A DNA stretch of 5,431 bases from Anaerolineales bacterium (GTDB lineage: Bacteria; Chloroflexota; Anaerolineae; Anaerolineales; E44-bin32): assembly GCA_030668545.1 (NCBI GenBank), contig DAOUTT010000166.1, forward strand, positions 1 through 5,431, read 5' to 3'. This document shows, piece after piece, positions 1-5,431 of the stretch. How positions within the stretch are numbered: position 1 is the first letter of the stretch; every line of letters begins with the position of its first letter. The translations under genes and the position numbers were made by a program. A model generated the notes under the pieces. It saw nothing but the letters and a program-made list of their open reading frames with translations, was not told the origin of the DNA and made no database searches.

Positions 1-221
1 AAGCAGGGGCGTTGAAACTGGGCTCGTTCAAAGCGTTTATGGATGAAGGGGTTTATGAGGGACCTGAGGGGGCGATGGAGCTGGCGAGGAGACATGTGGA
101 CAGATTTGTCGAGGGTGTGCGTGCCGGCGATTATGCGCCAGCTTCTCCCGATGGAGGCTGTCCTCCCTATTGCCCGGTTGTGGGCTGGTGTTGGCGGTAT
201 CGGGAGGGGTGGGGTAGATGA
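1..221 (+). CDS. addB: AddB-like PD-(D/E)XK nuclease subunit, C-terminal end (partial)
   Basis: Only the last 72 codons are in the window; the frame is open from base 3 to the TGA at 219-221, and the gene begins upstream. What is visible: an alpha-helical stretch (ELARRHVDRFVEGVRAGDY), then Cys-Pro-Pro-Tyr-Cys-(x5)-Cys-Trp-Arg-Tyr, with Cys codons at 159, 171 and 189. In AddB and related RecB-type nucleases, a helix and three closely spaced cysteines after the nuclease motifs bind a 4Fe-4S cluster together with one cysteine N-terminal to the nuclease domain; that fourth cysteine would lie outside this window. The next gene is an AddA-like helicase-nuclease, matching the common addB-addA order, so I infer the AddB subunit of a DNA end-resecting complex acting in the cytoplasm. 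The cysteine spacing is x3-x5, not the x2-x5 of Bacillus subtilis AddB. The TTG at 12 is internal, not a real start. It could also be another Fe-S PD-(D/E)XK protein; the catalytic motifs are not visible here. Confidence 0.7.
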   Translation, partial: AGALKLGSFKAFMDEGVYEGPEGAMELARRHVDRFVEGVRAGDYAPASPDGGCPPYCPVVGWCWRYREGWGR

Positions 222-255
222 TGCGGTTCCGAATACTCGAGAGTGACATGGATAA

Positions 256-349
256 GTCATGCTGAGCGAAGCAAAGCATCTCGGTTTTTCACCTGGAGGG
301 TAACCCATCCATGAGGGAGATTCTTCGTCGCTGTGCTCCTCAGAATGAC
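256..349. repeat. Imperfect palindromic repeat element in the addB-addA spacer
   Basis: The left arm 256-281 (GTCATGCTGAGCGAAG...) is an imperfect inverted copy of the right arm 318-349. The outer ten bases, 256-265 against 340-349, match at 9 of 10 positions. The inner nine, 273-281 against 318-326, match at 7 of 9; the middle is interrupted by extra bases in the right arm. Between the arms, 294-311 forms its own small hairpin (TGGAGGG, loop TAA, CCC-a-TCCA with A307 bulged). The whole element could form a long hairpin or cruciform. From memory, 'TCAT(T/G)CTGAGCGAAG' palindromes are dispersed repeats in many environmental bacterial genomes, including Chloroflexota; this was not searched. It fills nearly half of the 222-421 spacer. 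There is no transposase, no clear target duplication and no T-run that would make it a standard terminator. Confidence 0.7.
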
Positions 350-421
350 ATTAAGCGGGAACCTATCATTCTTCGGAAGCGCGAAGTGCATACATATTCT
401 TAAGATTGGGAATCATTTTCT

Positions 422-3400
422 ATGACTGACGACAGCTCAAATTACCTGGATGCAAGCCTGACGGGCGCGCAGCGCGACGCTGTGGAGTGCTTGCATAAGG
501 ATGTCATCGTCACTGCAGGGGCGGGGACGGGGAAGACGCGCACGCTCGTGGCGCGGTATGTGCGGCTGCTGGAGGAGGGGAAGTCGCCCCGCAGGGTTGT
601 GGCGATTACCTTCACCGAGAAAGCAGCGCGCGAGATGCGCAATCGTGTGCGCAAAGCAGTGAGCGACCGCGCTGGATCCGCTGGAAATACAAGCGAGAAA
701 AGACACTGGGCGGATCTTGAAGCCGGGATGGACGCAGCCCGCATCGGTACAATCCACAGCCTATGCTCTGAAATCCTGCGTGCTCACCCCGCTGAGGCTG
801 GGATCGATCCACGCTTCGATGTCATCGAAGAAGGAACCGCCGCAGCCCTGAAAGCCCGGGCGGTTGAGGATGTTATGCTCTGGGCGCTCGATGAGCCGGA
901 CATGGTCCGCCTGTATACGGTCTTAAGTGCGTACGCGCTGCGAAGGCTGCTCGCACACTTGCTAAATCGCAGGCTCGACGCAGCGATGCTCTTTAATAAC
1001 GATGACCTGGAGATGAGAGCAAAAGCAGCACTTCGTGAGGCGATGAATGTTTTTGTTGAATACAAAAACGTCGCCTTTGGCATTAGAGCCTTGAAAGAGC
1101 TTCACGAATCCGGAGGGTTAACTGCGGATGCTGGGGCAACACTTGCCGGGCGTATCGAACACCTGCTCGAACTGTGGGAGCAAGCAGAGGCAGGTCTTGA
1201 AACGGACGATCTCTTCGGGGCTGCGGAGGCTTTGTTCCTCATGCGCCGCCAAGGGCTCAAGCGCGGAGCGGGCACGAAAAATTCAGTGGCTAAAGCTGTA
1301 CAAGCAGATCTTCAATTGCTCTATGATGAGCTCCTTACACCCTGGCTCGGTGGAGCGAAGAGCACCGACCCCCCGCCACTCGCAGAGCTCGAGCAGAACT
1401 GGTCTTCAGCCCTGCCGCTGATCCAGACGCTTTTTCAGCGGGTTCGCGATCAGTACGCGCAGTCGCTCGACCGGCTCCACGCACTGGATTTCGACGATCT
1501 CGAATCGGGCGCCTTAGATCTTCTGCGCATTCCGACTGTCGCTGAACGCTGGGCAAGTGAGGTCGAAGCGGTCCTGGTGGATGAATTCCAGGATACGAAC
1601 GAGCGCCAGCGTGAGATCGTCGATGCCCTGTGCGGTGGGGTTCATGGAAAGCTTTTCATCGTCGGCGATGCCCGACAGAGCATCTACCGCTTCCGCGGGG
1701 CGGATGTGAGCGTCTTCCGTCGGGTCCAGCGCGATTTGCAGGCTCGCCGCGGGATGCACTTCGAACTCAAGCGCACCTTCCGCACCCACGAAGGATTGTT
1801 ACAGGAGATGGATGGACTGCTTGCGCCCATCCTCGGCGAGGATGATGACCCTGAATGTCTGTACCGCGTGCCCTATACAACGCTCGATGCCGACAGAAAG
1901 AAGCCTGATTTGGCCGTCGCTCCGCCATTCACCGAATTGATTATTGGAATTGGGGAGGGGGCCGGGGAAGCGCGACCGCAAGCTGCTCGTGCACTTGCCA
2001 GGCGTTTAGTTGAATTGAAGGAGCTTAGCGAGATAAATGCCTACGACGATGTGGCCCTACTCTTCCGCGCCTCGACTGGATTCGGGGAGTACGAGGGAGC
2101 GCTCGAAGATGCGGGCATCCCCTTCGTCACTGTGGCGGGGAGCGGATTCTATAACCGGCCGGAAATTCGGGACGTGCTTAATATTTTGCGGGCGCTGAGC
2201 GAGCCGTCGAATGACGCCGCACTGGCCGGACTTTTTCGCTCACCTGCATTCGGCATCTCTGATCCCGGCTTATACCTTTTACGATTGCACTCCGGTGAAC
2301 CGCGGCCCCTGCTTACAGCTCTTGAGGGTGATCTCGGTTACCTCGGAGAAGCTGACCAGGAGGCAACCGCCCGGGTCCGGGATTTTCTCGCTGAGTTCCG
2401 TCCGCTTGTAGATCGTATGCCTGTCGCCGAGTTGCTTAAGAAGATCGTGGATGCAACCGACTACCGTGCCATCCTCGCTGCCTCTCACATTCGCCTCTGG
2501 CGCAACCTGGACAAACTCCTGCAGGATGCTCACTCTAGCGGCCTGGTCAGGGTGCGGGGGTTCTTCGAATATCTGCGCACGCTTCGGGAAGTGGGAGCGA
2601 GGGAGGGTGAGGCACCAGCCGAAGCATTGGGCGCTGTGCGCTTGATGACGATCCATAAAGCGAAAGGGTTGGAGTTTGAAGTTGTCGTCCTGGCCGATAT
2701 CTCCCGTAAGCCGCTGGCAAGAGCCGAGCTGGCTTATTTGCTCCCCGAGACGGGACCTGCTTTCAGGTTCGACCGCCTTGAGGGATCACCGTTAATTTTC
2801 AATCTGGCAAGGTACCTCGACCAGCAGCAATCTCGAGAGGAGGAGAACAGGATTCTCTACGTCGCGGCGACGCGCTCTCGAGAACGGCTCATCTTGAATG
2901 GCCATCTCTCCCTGCGTTGGGGGAAGCTGACTGCCGATGGCTGGATGAAATCCTTCCTGGAGGTGCTCGACTTGGATCCAGAGAGCCTGGGGGATGGGGC
3001 AGGGGGAAGGACGCAGGCGAGATTGCCCAACGGCCGCGAGGTTGGAGTCTGGGTCGCGGATGCACTCGAGCCGGGGGATGCGGAGGCGGCAGCTCCAACC
3101 GCCTGGCCAGAGTCTGAGGCGCAGGACCTCTACGCCCCTATCACAGTTGTAATTGACGAACGCACGGATGATGAAAAGGCCGGTGAGCTCGAACGTGACT
3201 GGCGGGCGACGGGGAAACGGCTGCACCCGCCGGCTGTGGTTGTGGGTGCGCTAGTGCACGAAGCCATACGCTCGTGGATTTTCCCGGGCGACACTGAGCT
3301 GAAGCCTCTACTTGAAATGTCGGCGCTTGCGCATGGTCTGATCGAACCAGGGCAGCGCGAGCGAGCGATCCGCGATGCTGAGAAACTGCTCGGCCGCTTC

Positions 3401-3724
3401 CGGGAGCATAATGTTTATCTCGAGATTGATGCGGCATCCGAGCGTATGCATGAGATTCCCTATACCCGCCCACACTCAACCTGGGGATCGGATTCCGGCC
3501 GCATCGATCTGCTGTACCGTGTGAATCAAGTCTGGCATCTGATGGATTTCAAGTCGGATGAAATTCGGGATGATGATAACCTGGCAAACGCTCTCGATGA
3601 GCATCGCCCGCAGATCGGACGCTATGCTGCTGCGGTTGAGCAGTTATTGGGCGAGACGCCGCAGGCCGCATTGTGCTTCCTGGACGCGATGGGGGAAGTG
3701 AAGGTTGTGCTTGTTGAGGGGTAA
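422..3724 (+). CDS. addA: AddA-like ATP-dependent helicase-nuclease (UvrD/RecB superfamily)
   Basis: This is the probable motor and nuclease subunit of an AddAB complex, which unwinds double-strand ends and trims both strands for RecA loading. SF1A helicase motifs appear in order: Q motif (LTGAQ, 13-17), Walker A AGAGTGKT (32-39), Ia around AITFTEKAAREM (61-72), Walker B/II VLVDEFQDT (384-392), III GDARQSIYRFRGAD (415-428), IV LKRTFRT (449-455), V MTIHKAKGLEF (742-752) and VI ILYVAATRSRERL (811-823). After a Gly/Ala-rich linker (about 855-930) comes a RecB-type nuclease: GALVHEAI (His946), GRID (Asp1029), DFK (Asp1042, Lys1044) and QIGRY (1064-1068). All expected active-site residues are present. 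No Fe-S cysteine cluster is seen, as expected for AddA. At 1,100 residues it is somewhat shorter than B. subtilis AddA (about 1,230). ATG 422 is the only sensible start: an in-frame TAA lies at 401-403 with no other start codon between. No good Shine-Dalgarno precedes it (only TTGGGAA at 406-412). Assignment to AddA rather than another UvrD/RecB fusion rests partly on the upstream neighbour. Confidence 0.9.
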   Translation: MTDDSSNYLDASLTGAQRDAVECLHKDVIVTAGAGTGKTRTLVARYVRLLEEGKSPRRVVAITFTEKAAREMRNRVRKAVSDRAGSAGNTSEKRHWADLEAGMDAARIGTIHSLCSEILRAHPAEAGIDPRFDVIEEGTAAALKARAVEDVMLWALDEPDMVRLYTVLSAYALRRLLAHLLNRRLDAAMLFNNDDLEMRAKAALREAMNVFVEYKNVAFGIRALKELHESGGLTADAGATLAGRIEHLLELWEQAEAGLETDDLFGAAEALFLMRRQGLKRGAGTKNSVAKAVQADLQLLYDELLTPWLGGAKSTDPPPLAELEQNWSSALPLIQTLFQRVRDQYAQSLDRLHALDFDDLESGALDLLRIPTVAERWASEVEAVLVDEFQDTNERQREIVDALCGGVHGKLFIVGDARQSIYRFRGADVSVFRRVQRDLQARRGMHFELKRTFRTHEGLLQEMDGLLAPILGEDDDPECLYRVPYTTLDADRKKPDLAVAPPFTELIIGIGEGAGEARPQAARALARRLVELKELSEINAYDDVALLFRASTGFGEYEGALEDAGIPFVTVAGSGFYNRPEIRDVLNILRALSEPSNDAALAGLFRSPAFGISDPGLYLLRLHSGEPRPLLTALEGDLGYLGEADQEATARVRDFLAEFRPLVDRMPVAELLKKIVDATDYRAILAASHIRLWRNLDKLLQDAHSSGLVRVRGFFEYLRTLREVGAREGEAPAEALGAVRLMTIHKAKGLEFEVVVLADISRKPLARAELAYLLPETGPAFRFDRLEGSPLIFNLARYLDQQQSREEENRILYVAATRSRERLILNGHLSLRWGKLTADGWMKSFLEVLDLDPESLGDGAGGRTQARLPNGREVGVWVADALEPGDAEAAAPTAWPESEAQDLYAPITVVIDERTDDEKAGELERDWRATGKRLHPPAVVVGALVHEAIRSWIFPGDTELKPLLEMSALAHGLIEPGQRERAIRDAEKLLGRFREHNVYLEIDAASERMHEIPYTRPHSTWGSDSGRIDLLYRVNQVWHLMDFKSDEIRDDDNLANALDEHRPQIGRYAAAVEQLLGETPQAALCFLDAMGEVKVVLVEG
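2989..3010 (+). other. G-run cluster inside addA (linker codons)
   Basis: G-tracts of 5, 4, 5 and 2 bases (2989-2993, 2996-2999, 3002-3006, 3009-3010) are each separated by only two bases on the coding strand. They encode Gly-Asp-Gly-Ala-Gly-Gly around residues 857-862, in the linker between the helicase and nuclease domains. Three tracts reach at least four G, but the fourth is only GG. A two-layer quadruplex is possible; a standard three-layer one would need to split a longer tract. It may simply reflect a glycine-rich linker in a GC-rich gene. Confidence 0.35.
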
Positions 3725-3786
3725 TGCCCTGATATTGCCCAACCGCTTCGCCGATTCCAAGATCTGATATGAGGATAAGAAAATCG

Positions 3787-3812
3787 GGTTATTACCGTGC
3801 TCGGTATTATCC
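3787..3812. repeat. Palindrome with 11-nt arms downstream of addA
   Basis: GGTTATTACCG (3787-3797) and CGGTATTATCC (3802-3812) pair across a 4-nt centre, TGCT. Nine of eleven positions pair, with T-T mismatches at 3789/3810 and 3792/3807; the innermost five pairs (TACCG/CGGTA) are perfect. It begins 62 nt after the addA stop. No T-run follows (the next bases are ATTATAGTAAAG), so it does not look like a typical intrinsic terminator. It lies directly upstream of a TATAGT hexamer, so an operator for the downstream gene is also possible. Its function is unknown. Confidence 0.5.
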
Positions 3813-3820
3813 ATTATAGT
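3792..3820 (+). promoter_or_regulatory. Weak promoter candidate for the lipoprotein gene
   Basis: TATAGT at 3815-3820 matches the sigma-70 -10 consensus at 5 of 6 positions. Seventeen bases upstream the -35 region TTACCG (3792-3797) matches only 3 of 6. The same A+T block read on the minus strand gives a perfect TATAAT (3813-3818) but no -35 and no gene to drive. Transcription from here would give a leader of about 135 nt before the GTG at 3963. This is a candidate only; the AT-rich spacer makes chance matches likely. Confidence 0.25.
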
Positions 3821-3869
3821 AAAGCAGGTTTCGCAGTAAGCTGGAATCTTGTTATGTACATTAAGGTCA

Positions 3870-3886
3870 TCGTGGTATTTCCACGA
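3870..3886 (+). other. Small hairpin in the lipoprotein gene leader
   Basis: TCGTGG (3870-3875), loop TATTT, CCACGA (3881-3886): a perfect 6-bp stem. It is followed by ATTTCTC rather than a run of T, so it is a poor intrinsic terminator. It lies 76 nt before the GTG start of the lipoprotein gene and four bases upstream of a second hairpin. Confidence 0.4.
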
Positions 3887-3890
3887 ATTT

Positions 3891-3922
3891 CTCAGCTTGG
3901 TACGGAACTCGAACGAGCTGAG
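3891..3922 (+). other. Second hairpin in the leader, upstream of the ribosome site
   Basis: CTCAGCT (3891-3897) pairs perfectly with AGCTGAG (3916-3922). The stem can extend inward by a T-G wobble (3898/3915) and a G-C pair (3899/3914), giving nine pairs around a 14-nt loop. It ends 28 nt before the AGGAG ribosome site, so on its own it leaves that site free. With the hairpin at 3870-3886 it makes a tandem structured leader. No known riboswitch class is recognised. Confidence 0.4.
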
Positions 3923-3950
3923 CTGACAGGTAATATTTCGGATGCATGAG

Positions 3951-3957
3951 AGGAGAT
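3951..3957 (+). promoter_or_regulatory. Ribosome binding site fixing the GTG start at 3963
   Basis: AGGAGAT is a strong Shine-Dalgarno match, with seven bases between AGGAG and GTG 3963. It settles the start in favour of GTG. The in-frame ATG at 3942 stops after five codons (TAA at 3957-3959), and the ATG at 3946 is in another frame and stops at 3964-3966. Confidence 0.8.
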
Positions 3958-3962
3958 AATCC

Positions 3963-5297
3963 GTGAAAACACGTTCGCTGATCCTACTGCTTCTTGTTAT
4001 ATTGTTGGCCCTCGCCGGTTGCGATGGGTCCGTCGATGAAGACACCATGGGCACCGTTGTCGCCGCTACGCTCGAAGCAATGGGTGTGGATGAAGCGGGT
4101 GAGCCTTTGGACTCGAGTTCTCCTGATGCCACGGCGGAGGTCGGTGTGGATCCCGCTGATGTCCCCGAAACGTCCGGACCAGGGGTACTGCAGGTGGCGT
4201 ACATCAGCGGCGCAGATGTCTGGTTTGTTGAGGATATTGCCGCACCGACCCAATTGACTACAAGTGGGAATATCGAGCATGTCGCTCTATCTACGGACGG
4301 TCAGCTTGCGGCCTTTACATGGCACGATCTAGCCTTGGATATTTATGAGTTGCGTGTTGTCGACACGGTGGTAGGTACGGAATGGGTGCTCTTCTCTCAG
4401 CCAGACCTCGACGCGATCTACCCGCTGGATGGAGCCATCCATCACGTGCCCTATCAGTTCGACTTCATTCCTGACACACATACAGTCTTGGTGAACACGC
4501 GTGAGATTTATGAGGGACCGGGCCTGGTACAGAACAATGATCTATGGTCCATCGACGCCGACACCAGCACTCGAACCCTGCTGCTCGATCCCGGTCAGGG
4601 AGGGGATTTCTATTTCTCACCTAGCGGCGATATGCTGGCCCTGGTGTTGCCCACAAGCCTGGGATTTGTGCGCCCGGACGGCAGCGATAGGAGCCCGGAT
4701 CACCTCACTTTCCCCTTCGTTATGACCTATAGCGAGTATGCATACTATCCAATACCGGTCTGGGCGCCTGACGAGAGTGCTGTAGCTGTGCTCATCCCGG
4801 CTGAGGATCCATTTGTCGACGATTCGGCTCTCGTCTGGCGCGTGCCCGTCGCGGGAGCCCCAACGCCTCTGTTGGATCTCACGGGTTTTCGCTTCTTCCT
4901 CAACTCAGGCAAAACACCTACCATCGCTCCAGATCTTTCGACGATCGCCTTTTTGCGAGAGATTACAACAACGAGCGCGGATCTTGTCGTGGCACCCCTC
5001 GACGGTTCGGCTGAGAGCATCTATGCTTCAGGAAATTTATCCTGGCAGGGGTGGAATCCCGATTCAACCCAGTTTGTTTACACCGACGCGCCCCGTAATT
5101 TATTGCTTGGGAGCACAGGGACCCCTGCCGTAGGACTGGGGTTCGGAAGTCGACTTCAATGGGTGGATGTGGATACGTTCCTGTACCTAGATGAGCTCAC
5201 CTCAACCCATCGATTTGGGAAAGTGGACCTACCAGGCACTGCGAGTGTGCTAGCTGTCATCTCCGGCTCCGTGTTTGGTTATGATTTCACGCAGTGA
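3963..5297 (+). CDS. Secreted lipoprotein with TolB/PD40-like beta-propeller
   Basis: The N-terminus MKTRS plus a leucine-rich core (6-17) ends in lipobox LAGC (17-20). Cys20 is the only cysteine in the protein, so it should be lipidated and anchored on the outer face of the cytoplasmic membrane. A low-complexity, Asp/Glu/Ala/Ser-rich linker (21-73) follows. From about residue 75 there are repeated blade motifs of the form 'hydrophobic-S/A-P/T-D-x-x-hydrophobic': 108-120 (ALSTDGQLAAFTW), 166-179, 216-229, 265-278, 319-332 and 362-375, with a weaker seventh at 398-410. This pattern fits six- or seven-bladed TolB/WD40-like propellers, which usually bind proteins or ligands; no catalytic residues are recognised. 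Only three lysines (2, 317, 420) occur and Asp/Glu are abundant, so the exposed domain is strongly acidic. The gene is 238 nt past addA, probably in its own transcription unit. Its specific partner or function is unknown. Confidence 0.85.
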   Translation: MKTRSLILLLLVILLALAGCDGSVDEDTMGTVVAATLEAMGVDEAGEPLDSSSPDATAEVGVDPADVPETSGPGVLQVAYISGADVWFVEDIAAPTQLTTSGNIEHVALSTDGQLAAFTWHDLALDIYELRVVDTVVGTEWVLFSQPDLDAIYPLDGAIHHVPYQFDFIPDTHTVLVNTREIYEGPGLVQNNDLWSIDADTSTRTLLLDPGQGGDFYFSPSGDMLALVLPTSLGFVRPDGSDRSPDHLTFPFVMTYSEYAYYPIPVWAPDESAVAVLIPAEDPFVDDSALVWRVPVAGAPTPLLDLTGFRFFLNSGKTPTIAPDLSTIAFLREITTTSADLVVAPLDGSAESIYASGNLSWQGWNPDSTQFVYTDAPRNLLLGSTGTPAVGLGFGSRLQWVDVDTFLYLDELTSTHRFGKVDLPGTASVLAVISGSVFGYDFTQ

Positions 5298-5402
5298 GCC
5301 GGCGAAGTCATATCCAATATCTTCCAAGTTGTTGGTCATTATCCGGAAGGGTAAAGTTGCATTTACGAGTTGAATCTACATCTTGATTTAATTGCAGGAA
5401 CG

Positions 5403-5420
5403 AGGGTTAGAAATAGCCCT
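5403..5420 (+). other. Hairpin with GAAA tetraloop at the window edge
   Basis: AGGGTTA (5403-5409), loop GAAA (5410-5413), TAGCCCT (5414-5420): seven pairs including one T-G wobble, closed by a GNRA-type tetraloop. No T-run follows, so it is not an obvious terminator for the lipoprotein gene. The rest of 5298-5431 shows no gene and only weaker short inverted repeats. The hairpin may belong to a structure or leader continuing past the window end, or may be chance. Confidence 0.4.
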
Positions 5421-5431
5421 GGCAGAAGTGT

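Noticed and set aside
12..221. Small 69-residue protein starting at TTG 12
   Set aside because: The frame is open to the window edge, and the sequence reads as the tail of a larger AddB-like protein, so the TTG is internal.
371..406. Promoter for addA (e.g. TATTCT at 395 or TAAGAT at 401) and the small stem CTTCG/CGAAG at 371-386
   Set aside because: The -10 matches are 4 of 6 with no convincing -35, and the 5-bp stem is easily chance.
2279..3479. Long minus-strand open frames opposite addA (e.g. 2279-2656, 2792-3226, 3141-3479)
   Set aside because: Opposite clear helicase and nuclease motifs; compositions rich in Arg, Pro and Ser are typical of shadow frames in GC-rich genes.
3751..3787. 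Stem CCGATT...AATCGG downstream of addA
   Set aside because: Six pairs across a 25-nt loop; too weak to call a terminator.
3813..3818. Perfect minus-strand TATAAT
   Set aside because: No -35 element at a proper distance and no credible minus-strand gene to drive.
3942..3966. Tiny upstream reading frames (ATG CAT GAG AGG AGA TAA at 3942; ATG at 3946 ending in TGA at 3964-3966)
   Set aside because: They arise from the Shine-Dalgarno bases themselves and have no ribosome site of their own; a leader-peptide role cannot be supported.
3644..4204. Minus-strand open frame of 186 codons across the addA end, the spacer and the lipoprotein start
   Set aside because: Its two ends lie opposite strongly supported genes, no ribosome site was found, and I recognise no family. 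Kept only as a hint that the spacer might be a repeat remnant.
5321..5349. Possible terminator after the lipoprotein gene (CTTCC...GGAAG, and CCAA-GTTG-TTGG inside it)
   Set aside because: Stems of only 4-5 pairs, a long loop and no following T-run.

Overview
The window (5,431 nt) holds three genes, all on the + strand. In order they are the last 72 codons of an AddB-like nuclease subunit, a complete AddA-like helicase-nuclease of 1,100 residues, and a complete 444-residue secreted lipoprotein predicted to form a beta-propeller. Sampled coding lines run roughly 52-62% GC by hand count. The two spacers downstream of addA (3725-3962) and of the lipoprotein gene (after 5297) drop to about 42-43%. 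No tRNA, rRNA, CRISPR array, transposase gene or prophage gene is visible.

The organism is bacterial. My best guess is Chloroflexota (Anaerolineae-like). This rests on the style of the AddB tail, on the 'VVAATLEAM'-like linker after the lipoprotein cysteine, and on a dispersed palindromic repeat of a kind I remember from such genomes. It is recognition from memory, not a search result.

Region 1-421: the AddB-like C-terminus ends at 221 with a Cys-x3-Cys-x5-Cys motif, the usual site of a 4Fe-4S cluster. A 200-nt spacer follows. Most of it is an imperfect palindromic element (256-349) that separates addB from addA, which usually lie close together. The start of addA at 422 has almost no Shine-Dalgarno sequence.

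Region 422-3724: the addA-like gene carries the SF1A (UvrD/RecB) helicase motifs and a C-terminal PD-(D/E)XK nuclease whose key residues all appear intact. With the upstream gene it would make an AddAB-type complex that unwinds and resects double-strand DNA ends for RecA-dependent repair, and that degrades linear foreign DNA.

Region 3725-5431: a 238-nt AT-rich spacer contains an 11-nt-arm palindrome, a weak promoter candidate and two further hairpins, then a good ribosome site for the lipoprotein gene (GTG start at 3963). The lipoprotein has a signal peptide with lipobox and six to seven TolB/PD40-like blade motifs. It has no evident link to DNA repair and is probably a separate transcription unit. 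The last 134 nt contain no gene, only a small hairpin with a GAAA tetraloop at the window edge.

I found no clear new biological system. The most useful leads are the repeat that splits the addBA pair and the structured AT-rich leader before the lipoprotein gene.
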